43,664 nt of DNA from Nocardia araoensis NBRC 100135. GTDB taxonomy: Bacteria > Actinomycetota > Actinomycetes > Mycobacteriales > Mycobacteriaceae. The notes below the pieces were generated by a model, which had not been told where the DNA came from, searched no databases, and saw only the letters and a program-made list of their open reading frames with translations. The stretch spans positions 1 to 43,664 of the forward strand of contig NZ_BAFR01000196.1 of assembly GCF_000308435.1 (NCBI RefSeq), written 5' to 3'. Numbering within the stretch: the first letter of the stretch is position 1; every line of letters starts with the position of its first letter. Shown here piece after piece: positions 8,986 through 17,600 of this stretch. The position numbers and the translations under genes were made by a program.

Positions 8986-10224
8986 ATGGGTGCCCAGGAC
9001 CGCCACGCCGCGGACAAGGCGGCCGACGGGACACCGGCACGGGTGATCCGCCGCCGGCCACGCGACCGCCGAGCCCAGATCGCGGCGGCGTCGGCCGAGG
9101 CGTTCGGCGCGCTGGGCTACCACGGCGTCAGCATGGACGACATCGCCTCGCGGCTCGACATCAGCTCCGCGGCGCTGTACCGCCACTATCCGAGCAAATA
9201 CGCGCTGTTCCGCGAGGAAGTACTGCGGTTGGGCGCGGTCAGCGCCGAGGCGGCCCGGCTGCCCGACGCCACGGGGACGCCCGCTGAGCAACGGCTCGCG
9301 CGAGTGCTCGACGCGCTGATCGAGGCCGCCATAACCAACCGGCGCAGCGCCGCGCTGCTGCGCTGGCAGCGCCGCTACTTGGAAGAAGAGGACGCGGCGA
9401 CCCTGGCCGATCAACTCGCGGGCGTGAACGCGACGCTCACCTCACTGCTCGCCGAGACCAGGCCCGCGCTGTCGAAGGCGGATCGGGCCGTGCTCGCCGC
9501 GGCGGAGCTGAGCGTGCTCAGCAGCATCGGCGACCATCACGTGTCGATCCCGGTGCGGACGCTCACCGCGCGCCTTACCGCGGCCTGCCACGCGCTCGCC
9601 GCGTGCGAACTGCCGCCGCCCGGCAACGCCGAGGCCGAGAGCTTCACCGCCACCGAGATCCCGCTGACCTTCAAACACGAATTGCTGCTGATGCGCGCGG
9701 TAGAGCTGTTCCACCAGCGCGGATACCCGAACGTCAGCGTGGAGGACATCGCCACCGCCGCCGGACTGCCCGCCTCCTCGGCGGTGTACCGCTTCTACCG
9801 CGGCAAGGGCGACATCCTCACGGCGGCGTTCCGCCGAGCGGCGGATCGGGTATCGGCCGCCATCGGACCCGCCGTCTCGGCGGCCGAGACACCCGAGCAA
9901 GCGCTCGACACCCTCATCGAGTTGTATGTGGCGGGCTCGTTCGCCGAGCGCGAGCTGACCTTCGTCTACTACGCCGAGATCAGCAACGTCCCGCCGGAGG
10001 AGCGCACGGTCTTGCGCAACATCCAGCGCCTCAACGTCGAGGAATGGGCCAAGCTGCTGATCGGCGTCCGCCCCGAACTGTCGGCCGCCGAGGCGCGACT
10101 GCTGGTCCACGCCGCCTTCGCCCTGGTAGTCGACCTGGGCGAACGCTTCGGCTCCGCCGACCCCGCCTGCTCCCCCCTCCGCGTCATCCGCCTCATGCAA
10201 ACCATCCTCTTCTCCACGGCATAA
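8986..10224 (+). CDS. double-TetR transcriptional regulator, copy 2
   Basis: This 412-residue paralogue of the preceding gene has the same layout: HTH 1 at residues ~27-73 (AQIAAASAEAFGALGYHG...) and HTH 2 at ~229-275 (LLMRAVELFHQRGYPNVS...). Both HTH segments are almost identical to those of copy 1. The stretch between them, which forms the first ligand domain, has diverged strongly. This points to tandem duplication followed by change of signal while DNA recognition was kept. ATG 8986 was preferred over GTG 8965 because the sequence from MGAQDRH on matches the paralogue length. The stop codon is followed after 4 nt by a hairpin-ended repeat. Confidence 0.85.
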   Translation: MGAQDRHAADKAADGTPARVIRRRPRDRRAQIAAASAEAFGALGYHGVSMDDIASRLDISSAALYRHYPSKYALFREEVLRLGAVSAEAARLPDATGTPAEQRLARVLDALIEAAITNRRSAALLRWQRRYLEEEDAATLADQLAGVNATLTSLLAETRPALSKADRAVLAAAELSVLSSIGDHHVSIPVRTLTARLTAACHALAACELPPPGNAEAESFTATEIPLTFKHELLLMRAVELFHQRGYPNVSVEDIATAAGLPASSAVYRFYRGKGDILTAAFRRAADRVSAAIGPAVSAAETPEQALDTLIELYVAGSFAERELTFVYYAEISNVPPEERTVLRNIQRLNVEEWAKLLIGVRPELSAAEARLLVHAAFALVVDLGERFGSADPACSPLRVIRLMQTILFSTA

Positions 10225-10228
10225 CGTG

Positions 10229-10283
10229 CGAGTGGCACATGGTTGCGGCATTTCGCGAGTAGGCCCCTCGCTGGTGTGCCACT
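10229..10283 (+). repeat. hairpin-ended intergenic element, copy A
   Basis: AGTGGCACA (10231-10239) and TGTGCCACT (10275-10283) form a 9-bp perfect inverted repeat with 35 nt between them. A nested GCGAG/CTCGC pair lies in the loop. It begins 5 nt after the regulator stop. A related copy in the same orientation lies at 12033-12088. It may be a repetitive element or a terminator. The rest of the gap up to 10444 shows nothing recognisable except the ribosome site of the next gene. Confidence 0.6.
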
Positions 10284-10444
10284 TGTGGGCTTCTCCTGGT
10301 GTAGGGGGGTATTACGCCACCGGCGAACGGCGCGGCGGAATCGAGTTCGGAGAAGGGGCGTTGCGGCAGAAGGAGGCCGCGTTCGGTTCGGCGCGACGTT
10401 CGTAGAGCTTCGGCACAGTTTCCGACTTCGGAAGGACGATTCTC

Positions 10445-11332
10445 ATGAGCACAGATCTCGACGCGCATCCCGCCGCGGCGTCCGGCAGCTTCGCCATCGG
10501 CGGAGATCTTCCGGTGCATCGGCTGGGGTATGGCGCGATGCAGTTGACCGGGCCCGGCGTGTGGGGTCCGCCCAAGGACCCGGACGAGGCGGTACGGGTG
10601 CTGCGCCGGGCGGTGGAGCTCGGCGTGAACTTCATCGATACCGCCGACTCGTACGGCCCGTTCGTCAGCGAGGAGTTGATCCGCAAGGCCCTGCACCCGT
10701 ACGCGGAGGGCTTGGTGATCGCGACCAAGGCCGGGCTCACGCGGCAGGGGCCCAACGAGTGGCGTCCGGTCGCACGGCCCGAATACCTGCGTCAGCAAGC
10801 CGAGCTCAGCTTGCGCCATCTCGGCGTCGACCGGATCGATCTGTACCAGCTGCACCGCATCGACCCGCAGGTGCCGCTGGCCGATCAGCTCGGCGCACTC
10901 GTGGCGCTCCAGCAGGAGGGCAAGATCCGGCACATCGGCCTCTCGCAGGTGACCGTCGAACAGCTGCGTCAGGCCCGCGAACTCGCCACCATCGTCTCGG
11001 TGCAGAACCTGTACAACCTGGCCAACCGCACCGACGAGGAGGTGCTGAACTACGCCGAGCAGGAGAACATCGGCTTCATCCCGTGGTTCCCCATCGCCAC
11101 GGGCGAACTCGCCGCCCCAGGCGGTCCGCTGGCGTCCATCTCCGCCGAGCACGGCGCGACCCCCGCCCAGCTCGCCCTCGCCTGGCTGCTGCGCCGCTCC
11201 CCCGTCATGCTGCCGATCCCCGGCACCTCCAGCGTGGCGCACGTCGAGGAGAACATCGCCGCCGCGCGAATCGAACTGACCGACAAGGAATTCGAAGCGC
11301 TGTCGGCCGCCGCCGGGTCTTCCGGGAACTGA
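10445..11332 (+). CDS. aldo/keto reductase
   Basis: This 295-residue NADPH-dependent (beta/alpha)8 reductase has the full catalytic tetrad: Asp65 and Tyr70 in FIDTADSYGP, Lys95 in IATKAGL and His137 in LYQLHRID. LPIPGTSSVAHVEENI near the C-terminus is the usual cofactor-phosphate-binding segment. ATG 10445 follows a GGAAGGA ribosome site at 10430-10436. It is an oxidoreductase of small carbonyl compounds of the YajO/IolS-like type; no specific substrate can be inferred. It is a single gene, bounded by hairpin-ended element A upstream and a hairpin terminator downstream. Confidence 0.92.
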   Translation: MSTDLDAHPAAASGSFAIGGDLPVHRLGYGAMQLTGPGVWGPPKDPDEAVRVLRRAVELGVNFIDTADSYGPFVSEELIRKALHPYAEGLVIATKAGLTRQGPNEWRPVARPEYLRQQAELSLRHLGVDRIDLYQLHRIDPQVPLADQLGALVALQQEGKIRHIGLSQVTVEQLRQARELATIVSVQNLYNLANRTDEEVLNYAEQENIGFIPWFPIATGELAAPGGPLASISAEHGATPAQLALAWLLRRSPVMLPIPGTSSVAHVEENIAAARIELTDKEFEALSAAAGSSGN

Positions 11333-11339
11333 CCGTCTC

Positions 11340-11387
11340 GGCTGCCGACTGAGCGCCCCACGGCGGCGGAGTGCTCAGGCGGCAGTC
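11340..11387. terminator. hairpin between convergent aldo/keto reductase and DUF6924 gene
   Basis: CTGCCGACTGAGC (11342-11354) pairs with GCTCAGGCGGCAG (11373-11385) with one mismatch, extending by a G-T and a G-C pair. The loop is 18 nt and there is no T-run. It starts 8 nt after the reductase stop and probably ends transcription on both sides. Confidence 0.55.
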
Positions 11388-11442
11388 GACCCGACCGCGA
11401 GTTCACCCGGGCCGACCGACCGACTCCGAGGTGCGGCCCGCG

Positions 11443-11964
11443 TCAGAAGCCGCGGAACACGCCGTCGGCGTCGACGTTGAAGGAGAAGTCCTCGAAGTCC
11501 ATGTTCGACAGCGACAGGTTGTTCTCTACGGCGGACATCTGGCTTGGCACCACGCGGAAGGTCTGAAAGAAGTCCGTGTAGCCCCGGCTCGTATCCACGA
11601 CGAGTATCGGACGTTCGGGATCGGTGAGCGTTCGCTTGTCCACCAGGAAGAGGTAGTAGGGCGGTGGCGCTGGAACAATGCTTTCCAACTTCGCCACCGT
11701 CAGACCTTCGAAGCGACGATCGTCGACCGGCGTGATGTCCGCGTACGCGAGTATCCCGTCACCGAGATCCGACGGCTGCAGCGCCGCGTCCAGAGTCTGC
11801 GCCCAGGCGGCGTCGTCGGCGAAATATGTTCTGATGAACAAGGAATCGCCGTCGGGCAGCGACATATCGTTGTGCTCCCTCGCCGAGGCTGGACCCATAT
11901 CGGCCGAACACACAGCGAACACCATCGCGGCCAACCCAGTGACAGCCACGCGACAGAACCTCAT
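11443..11964 (-). CDS. secreted DUF6924-like protein
   Basis: This is a 173-residue protein. Residues 1-28 form a signal peptide: Arg at 2 and 5, a hydrophobic core AVTGLAAMVFAVC and a PASA cleavage site. The mature part matches DUF6924 by pattern: SLFIRTYFADDAAW near residues 41-54, ITPVDDRRFEGLT, LVDKRTLTDPERPILVVDTS, then FRVVPSQMSAVENNLSLSNMDFEDF and a DADGVFRGF end. The family is common in actinomycetes and its function is unknown. The members I recall usually lack a signal peptide, so the export signal is notable. No good ribosome site is visible before the ATG. It runs convergent to the reductase gene. Confidence 0.82.
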   Translation of the reverse strand: MRFCRVAVTGLAAMVFAVCSADMGPASAREHNDMSLPDGDSLFIRTYFADDAAWAQTLDAALQPSDLGDGILAYADITPVDDRRFEGLTVAKLESIVPAPPPYYLFLVDKRTLTDPERPILVVDTSRGYTDFFQTFRVVPSQMSAVENNLSLSNMDFEDFSFNVDADGVFRGF

Positions 11965-12032
11965 GAGCAGGAAGCTTACCCATCATATGGTGGATGCCGT
12001 TCCCAGCAGGCTCTGGTGAATCGACCGACCCC

Positions 12033-12088
12033 CGACTGGCACATCATTGCGGGCTTTCTCGGGGTTCACTGCGGCGGTGTGCCACTCG
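12033..12088 (+). repeat. hairpin-ended intergenic element, copy B
   Basis: This copy starts CGACTGGCACAT and ends TGTGCCACTCG with 34 nt between the arms, close to the 35 nt of copy A. Between the arms, the part after the left arm is shared (TTGCGG, then a CTTTC/ATTTC stretch). It lies in the 300-nt gap 11965-12264, upstream of the DUF6924 gene and downstream of the small-protein operon. Confidence 0.55.
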
Positions 12089-12123
12089 CTCGGACATCGA
12101 CTCGGTTCTGCGGGCACCGGGGA

Positions 12124-12158
12124 GTCCTCGCATCTCCGTTGTAGGGAGATACGAGGAC
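12124..12158 (-). terminator. hairpin terminator downstream of the small-protein operon
   Basis: GTCCTCGCATCTCC (12124-12137) faces GGAGATACGAGGAC (12145-12158) with a 7-nt loop. On the + strand there is one C-A mismatch. On the - strand the same position is a U-G pair, so the 14-bp stem is unbroken in - strand RNA. It lies ~107 nt downstream of the 12265 stop and has no T-run. Confidence 0.55.
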
Positions 12159-12264
12159 TTCGGTGGCTGTCGGGGCTCCCTCGCCGTAGTCCCGAGCAGT
12201 GGGTGAACGTCGTTGGGGAGCGGATCGCGCTGTCCGACAACGAGTTCGGTGCGCCGACGCTCCG

Positions 12265-12531
12265 TCAGCGCGAGTATCCGTCGGCCCGGCTGTCGGGGAC
12301 GACGCGGCCGGAGGCGACCAATGTGCGGAAGGCCGCTTGCTTGCGGGGGCAGGCGTCGGCGCGGCAGGGGCGGTGGCCCTGCATCACACGGTGCGCCTGT
12401 TCGATGGTGAACGGCTCATCGGGGGGACGGTGGGCGTCCTCGGCGCCGCCGTACGGCAGGCAGGAGCCGACGCCGACGATCGCGGCCACCAGCAGCGTGC
12501 ACGCGCCGAGCATGCTCAGCAGCGGATTCAT
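12265..12531 (-). CDS. small membrane-anchored or exported protein of unknown function
   Basis: This 88-residue protein starts at ATG 12531. A GTG two codons upstream abuts the preceding stop and is an alternative. Residues 1-24 (MNPLLSMLGACTLLVAAIVGVGS) are hydrophobic, a signal anchor or possible lipoprotein-type leader. The rest is polar with a CRADAC cysteine pair around residue 58 and an AFRTLVASGRVVPD tail. Small actinobacterial proteins with a comparable HxxCxxxxCPRKxAAxxTLVxxGRxVPD pattern are familiar to me, but no function is known. It is the second gene of a two-gene - strand operon, starting 6 nt after the previous stop. Confidence 0.65.
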   Translation of the reverse strand: MNPLLSMLGACTLLVAAIVGVGSCLPYGGAEDAHRPPDEPFTIEQAHRVMQGHRPCRADACPRKQAAFRTLVASGRVVPDSRADGYSR

Positions 12532-12537
12532 GGCCAC

Positions 12538-12726
12538 TCACTGGCCGGCCTGCCGGAAACAGAACGCCGAGGCGGATAGGTATTGCCTGCAGTGCGCGCC
12601 GTGTCCGGCGTGGACGGCGCACAGGAACCGCGCGCGGTCATAGGTCAGGCCGATCGGCTCCTGCGTGCAGTCGCGGCCTTGGATCAACCACAGCTCCCGG
12701 ACATCCGAGTGCAACACGTCCATCAT
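12538..12726 (-). CDS. small cysteine-containing protein of unknown function
   Basis: This 62-residue protein has a near-perfect ribosome site (GGAGGTGA on the - strand) right before a doubled ATGATG. ATG 12723 has better spacing than ATG 12726. It has four cysteines (C20, C36, C46, C56) and the conserved-looking run YDRARFLCAVHAGHG. It is probably a small cytosolic protein, possibly metal-binding, though no known motif fits. It is followed directly by the exported small protein, so the pair is likely co-transcribed. The hairpin at 12124-12158 would end the transcript. Confidence 0.65.
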   Translation of the reverse strand: MMDVLHSDVRELWLIQGRDCTQEPIGLTYDRARFLCAVHAGHGAHCRQYLSASAFCFRQAGQ

Positions 12727-12979
12727 TCACCTCCATGAGCGCAGTGCACCCGGCACCGAGAAGGCGCCGCCGGAGCCGCGCTCGACACGGATGGATCGGG
12801 CCGTGTCGGGACCGTGCGCCGGGTTCCGGACAACGGGCGCCCTCGACAGGGTTTGGGCGGACCCCCGATGCCGGGTGCGGTTCAACAGTGCGCGTTGCGA
12901 TTCGGTAGATAACAGACCCGAATGCGGTAATTGCGAGTACTTTCCGTTTGTAGCGGCCTGGAGCGAGGAAGAGAGACCT

Positions 12980-14326
12980 ATGGTGGAGGTCGACTGGACG
13001 GGCGAAGCTGTACATGCGCTTCGCACGGCGATGAAGCGAAGCCGTTACGAATTCGCGCGTCTGGTGGGCGTCACACCGCGCACCGTGGTCCTGTGGGAGA
13101 ACGGCCGGACAACCCGGATGCACGCCGCTAGCCAGCGTCTCCTGGACAGGGTCCTGTCGGGCGTCGATTCCGTCGTCGCCGAACGATTCGAACGCGCGAT
13201 CACCACGCGCGAGGAGACGGCCCCCGACTACGAACGCGCCGATTCGGCGCCCGAAAGGCACACCAAGCTCGGTAGGGAAATCGGGCTCGACAAGGAAGTC
13301 GAGGAAGACGACGTGAGAAGGCGAGAACTGCTGGCCTGCATCGGCGCAGGCGTGGCAGGCCAGGCGGCGGACCTGGTGGCGAGCGAACCGGAAAGGATGC
13401 TGGCAACCCTCGACGCGGGGTCGATCAGCGAACGGCGACTGGCGTTCCTGGAGCAGTCGGCCGAGGTCCTGGGCACGCGGGTGGTCCAGGTTCCGCCGCA
13501 CGAGCTGTTGCAGACGGGGCTCGAGCAATTCCGTCTTGTCCGTGGCTGTCTCGGCGAACGGCAGCCCACCCATCAGCAGGTCCGGTTGGTGCGCACGGCG
13601 GGACGGCTGGCGAACGTGGTCGGCGAGATCCTCTTCAACGAGGGACATTTCGGTCAGGCGCGCATGTGGTACGCGACCGCGATCCACGCCGCTCAGGACA
13701 TAGGCGATCGCTATTCGGAGGACATCGCCCTGGCCGGGCTCGCGTATTTGCCGACGTATAGCGATAAGCCAAAGGAAGTTTTGCAGTTACTCGACGGCCG
13801 CTTGCAAGAAAATCCGTCTTACGGCGCGGCGGCCGCGTGGTTGTGGGGAATGGCGGCGCGTGCGCACGCCAGCCTGGGGCACGCCGATGAATTCGCACGG
13901 TGTATCGCACGATCGGCGTCGGCTTTGGAAGACGTCGGCCAGGAAGACCTTTCGGTCGGTATTTTTTCTTTCCGCCCGGAGAAACTCGCCTTTTATCAGG
14001 CGATCGGATATTCCCGTCTCGGCCGCGCCGAGGAGACCGCCGTGGCGGCCGCCCGCGCGATGGCGTTGTACGACCCGTCGGAGACCATGGAACCGGCCCT
14101 GGTGCGGTTCGAGCACGCCACGGCGCTGCTGGCCTCGGGCGAGGTCGAGGAGGCATGCGCGGTGGCGACCAGCGCCATCACGAACTCGCACACCTATGTC
14201 GGGCTCACCGTCACCAAGCGCGCCAGACAGTTCGACTCGGCGCTCGGCGGCCTGCGCACCAGAGCCGTCGCGGAATGGCGGCAGCACGCGCACGCGGTGA
14301 TCGACGCGGCGCACGCCGAAGTCTGA
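12980..14326 (+). CDS. HTH (XRE-type) regulator with TPR-like C-terminal region
   Basis: This 448-residue protein starts at ATG 12980, preceded by GAGGAAGAGAG. The open frame extends to 12665 but the extension is arginine-rich non-coding-like sequence. Residues ~10-60 form a helix-turn-helix: LRTAMKRSRYEFARLVGV, then TPRTVVLWENG as recognition helix. The rest is helical and repeat-like (ILFNEGHFGQARMWYATAIHAAQDIGD; AIGYSRLGRAEETAVAAARAMALYD), like TPR sensor domains in actinobacterial regulators. It converges on the MbtH-NRPS operon with a strong terminator between. Control of the NRPS genes is possible from position only. A weak inverted repeat ATTCGG-N12-CCGAAT (12900-12923) lies 57 nt upstream of the start. 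Confidence 0.82.
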   Translation: MVEVDWTGEAVHALRTAMKRSRYEFARLVGVTPRTVVLWENGRTTRMHAASQRLLDRVLSGVDSVVAERFERAITTREETAPDYERADSAPERHTKLGREIGLDKEVEEDDVRRRELLACIGAGVAGQAADLVASEPERMLATLDAGSISERRLAFLEQSAEVLGTRVVQVPPHELLQTGLEQFRLVRGCLGERQPTHQQVRLVRTAGRLANVVGEILFNEGHFGQARMWYATAIHAAQDIGDRYSEDIALAGLAYLPTYSDKPKEVLQLLDGRLQENPSYGAAAAWLWGMAARAHASLGHADEFARCIARSASALEDVGQEDLSVGIFSFRPEKLAFYQAIGYSRLGRAEETAVAAARAMALYDPSETMEPALVRFEHATALLASGEVEEACAVATSAITNSHTYVGLTVTKRARQFDSALGGLRTRAVAEWRQHAHAVIDAAHAEV

Positions 14327-14339
14327 GCCGGGAGACGAG

Positions 14340-14386
14340 GCGGGACGCGCCGGTCGGCAGGGGGGATGTGGACCGGCGCGTCCCGC
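14340..14386. terminator. strong bidirectional hairpin between the HTH gene and mbtH
   Basis: GCGGGACGCGCCGGTC (14340-14355) and GACCGGCGCGTCCCGC (14371-14386) form a perfect 16-bp stem with a 15-nt loop, placed 13 nt after one stop and 12 nt after the other. It marks the 3' end of the NRPS operon. No T-run is present. Confidence 0.85.
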
Positions 14387-14398
14387 GCATTCAGGTGG

Positions 14399-14617
14399 TC
14401 AGTTCGTCTCGGTGGGCATGGCCTCGATGAGCGACTTGGGACGCATGTCCACCCAGTGCGTCTCGACGTACTCCAGGCAGGACTTGCGGTTGGCGGCGCC
14501 GTAGGCGATGGACCAGCCGCCGGGGACGGCGGCGAAGACCGGCCACAGGGAGTGTTCGCCCTCCTGGTTGATCAAGACGTAGAACTTGGCGTTGTCGTCG
14601 TCGAACGGGTTGGTCAT
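14399..14617 (-). CDS. mbtH: MbtH-like NRPS activator protein
   Basis: This 72-residue protein belongs to the small family that binds NRPS adenylation domains and supports their folding and activity. The signature is present: NQEGEHSLWPVF in place of the common NxExQxSLWP, then WSIAYG, then SCLEYVETHWVDMRPKSL. The ATG is preceded by AAGGAA at a normal distance. It lies 37 nt after the NRPS stop, so it is the last gene of that operon. It most likely partners the A domains of both NRPS proteins. The only unusual point is His for the usual Gln/Tyr before SLWP. Confidence 0.95.
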   Translation of the reverse strand: MTNPFDDDNAKFYVLINQEGEHSLWPVFAAVPGGWSIAYGAANRKSCLEYVETHWVDMRPKSLIEAMPTETN

Positions 14618-14654
14618 TTCGGATTTCCTTCTTGGTCGGGTCAGGGTTGGGGAT

Positions 14655-17600
14655 CTAGGGGCGGTCGGTGTCGGCCAGTGCCGCGGTGAGGACGTGGCCG
14701 ATCCGCGCCAGCGCGGAGTCCGAAGTCATCCGCCAGTGCGAAGCGTGCACGGCATGGTTGTGTACGGTGCCGTCCACGGCGTCCGCCCAGCTCGCGGCCC
14801 CGGTGGCGCCGGTCGGATCGTCCAGGGCGGCGGTGAAGTACACGAGGTTGCCCTTGTAGGGGCGGGGACGGTAGCGCCGGATCAACTCCAGTGACCCGGC
14901 GCCCGCGCCGAGCACGCGGTCGATGCGGTCGGCGCCGAAGGAGGCCCACGGCTCGGGCAGGTCCGCGATGCGGCGCGCGAGCCGGGGCAGGTCGAGTTCG
15001 GCGTCGGCGTCGGCGGCCGCTTCACCGAGCAACCCGCCGAGCAGATCCGCGACCGGCACGCCGGCGGCTACGTCGGCGGCGACCCGCAACGAGCTGTCCA
15101 TCATGGCCAGTACCGCGACCCGCTGGCCCTGCTCTTGGAGCTGCACCGCGACCGCGTGCGCGAGCACGCCGCCGAGCGACCAGCCGAGCAGATGGTAGGG
15201 CCCATCGGGTTGCACCGCGCGGATCTCGCGCACATAGCGGCTCGCCCAGTCGTCGATGGAGTCCGGCAGCGGCTCCGACCCGAGCACCGGCGACTGGATG
15301 CCGTACACGTCCCGCTCCGGGTCCAGATGCGCCGCGAGGCCCGCGAACGACCACGCGACACCGCCGGCCGGGTGGATGCAGAACAGCGGCTCCCGCGCGC
15401 CCCCGGTTCGCAGCGGAAGCACGACGTCGAACGCGGCGGTCGCGTCCACCCGCCCGCGGCCGGATCGGTGCTGCTCCAGCTGGGCGATCAGGCGGGCGGG
15501 CGTCGGCGCGGCGAACAGCCACAGCACCGGGATCTGTTCACCGAGCCCCGCGCTCAGGCGGGCGGCGAGGCGGGTGGCCAGCAGCGAGTTTCCGCCGCGT
15601 TCGAAGAAGTTGTCGTCGAGGCCGATCCGCTCGGCGGCGAGTATCTCGGCGAAGTCGGCGCACACGGCACGTTCCAGATCGGTACCGGGAGCGCGGAATT
15701 CGCGCGCGTGCGGCTCGGGTCGCGGCAAGGCCGAGCGGTCGACCTTGCCGTTCGCGGTGAGCGGCAACGTCTCCAGCTGCCGCAGCACGGCGGGCACCAT
15801 GTAGCTCGGCAGGACGTCGGCCAGCGCGGCGCGCAACACGCTCGGGTCGAGCCGCTGCGCGGCGGTGAAATAGCCGGCCAGCACGGCGTTCGCGCCGTCG
15901 GTGTCGTAGGCGACGACGATCGCCTCGCCGATCTCGGGCCGCGAGCGCAACGCGTGCTCGATCTCGGCGAGTTCGATGCGGTAACCCCGGATCTTCACCT
16001 GGAAGTCGCGCCGCTCGACGTACTCGAGGTTGCCGTCGGCGGACCAGCGCACCATGTCGCCGGTGCGGTACAGACGGGCCCCCGCGGGGCCGAACGGATC
16101 GGATACGAATCGCTCCGCGGTCAGTTCGGCGCTGCCGTGATAGCCGCGGGCCAGTTGCGCGCCGCCGAGATACAACTCGCCCGTCACCCCGGCGGGCACC
16201 GGGTGCAGACGGTCGTCGAGCACGTAGACCCGGTTGCCGGATTCGGGGGTGCCGATCGGCACCAGCGCTTGCCGTACGCCCGCGGCGGTGCGGAACCTGG
16301 TCACCGACACCGCGGCCTCGGTGGGTCCGTAGAGGTTGTCGATCCTGGCCGCGGTGAGCGCCTCGACCCGACGCACCGTCGCCGCGGGCAACGCCTCGCC
16401 GATGACCAGCAGTCTGCGCAGCGAAAGCGGCAGGCGGCGCTCGCCGGACGCTTCGGCCAGCATGGCCAGCAGCGACGGCACCAGCGTCAACGTCGTCACC
16501 GAAGCGCGGCGCACCAGATCGAGCAGCGCCGCCGGGTCGCGCTGCGCGTCCCGGGGCGCGAGCACGAGCCGGGCTCCGGTCCGCGGCGCCCACCAGTACT
16601 CCCACACCGACAGGTCGAAGGCGGCCGAGGTGAGCACCAGCACCGCGTCGTCCGGGTCGAGCGCGTATTCCGACTGCATCCAGTCCAGCTGGTGCGCGAC
16701 CGCCGCGTGCGGCACCGCCACGCCCTTCGGCGCGCCGGTGGACCCGGAGGTGAAGATGACGTACGCGGTGTTCGCGGGCGACAGCGCGGCGATCCGTTCG
16801 TCGTCGCGCACCGGTCCGTCGGCCACGGTGCCGCTGACGGTCGAGATATCCAGCACCACGCTGTGTTCCGAGGCCGTCGCGGGCAGCATCGGCGCCCGCC
16901 CCGAGGTGAGCACCAGCCGCGGTCCTGCGGCGGCCAAGACGCTCGCGGTGCGTTCCAGCGGATGCGCCGGGTCGAGCGGCACGTACGCGCCGCCGGCCGT
17001 CAGCACCGCGTACATCGCGACGAGCAGGTCGACACTGCGCGGTATGGCGAGCGCGACCAGGTTTTCCGGGCCGATACCGCGTCCGATGAGCACGCGGGCC
17101 AGGCGGTTGACCCGCGCGCCGAACTCCTGGTACGTGACCGTCGTCGCGTCGTCGACGATCGCGACGGCCCCCGGCGTCCGGGCCGCCTGCGCCTCGAACG
17201 CGGCGACCAGCGTCGCCCGGGCGAAGGCGCGCCCGGCCTGGTTCCAGGCGACCAGCACGCGCTCGGTCTCCGCCGGGTCCAACAGCGCGAGATCACCGAC
17301 CGGCAGCCGCGGGTCCGCGCACACCGCGCCGAGCAGCCGTTGCAGGCGAGTGGCGAAACCGGCCACGGTCGACTCGTCGAACAGGGCGGTGGCGTAGGTG
17401 ATCGAGGCCGCCATGCCCGCCGGGGTTCCGTCGGAGCCATAGCGATCGGTGACGATCAGGTGCAGGTCGAACTGGGCGACTTCGGATTCGAAATCGGCCG
17501 CGGTGGCGGTCAATCCGTCCAGGGAGAAGTCGGCCTCCGCCTGGTTGTGGAAGGAGAAGCCGACCTGGAACAGCGGGTGTCGCGCGGTGGACCGCTCCGG

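Noticed and set aside
12665..12979. N-terminal extension of the HTH/TPR-like regulator from 12665
   Set aside because: It is Arg/Pro-rich, overlaps the small-protein operon on the other strand, and the HTH domain starts normally from ATG 12980 with a ribosome site.
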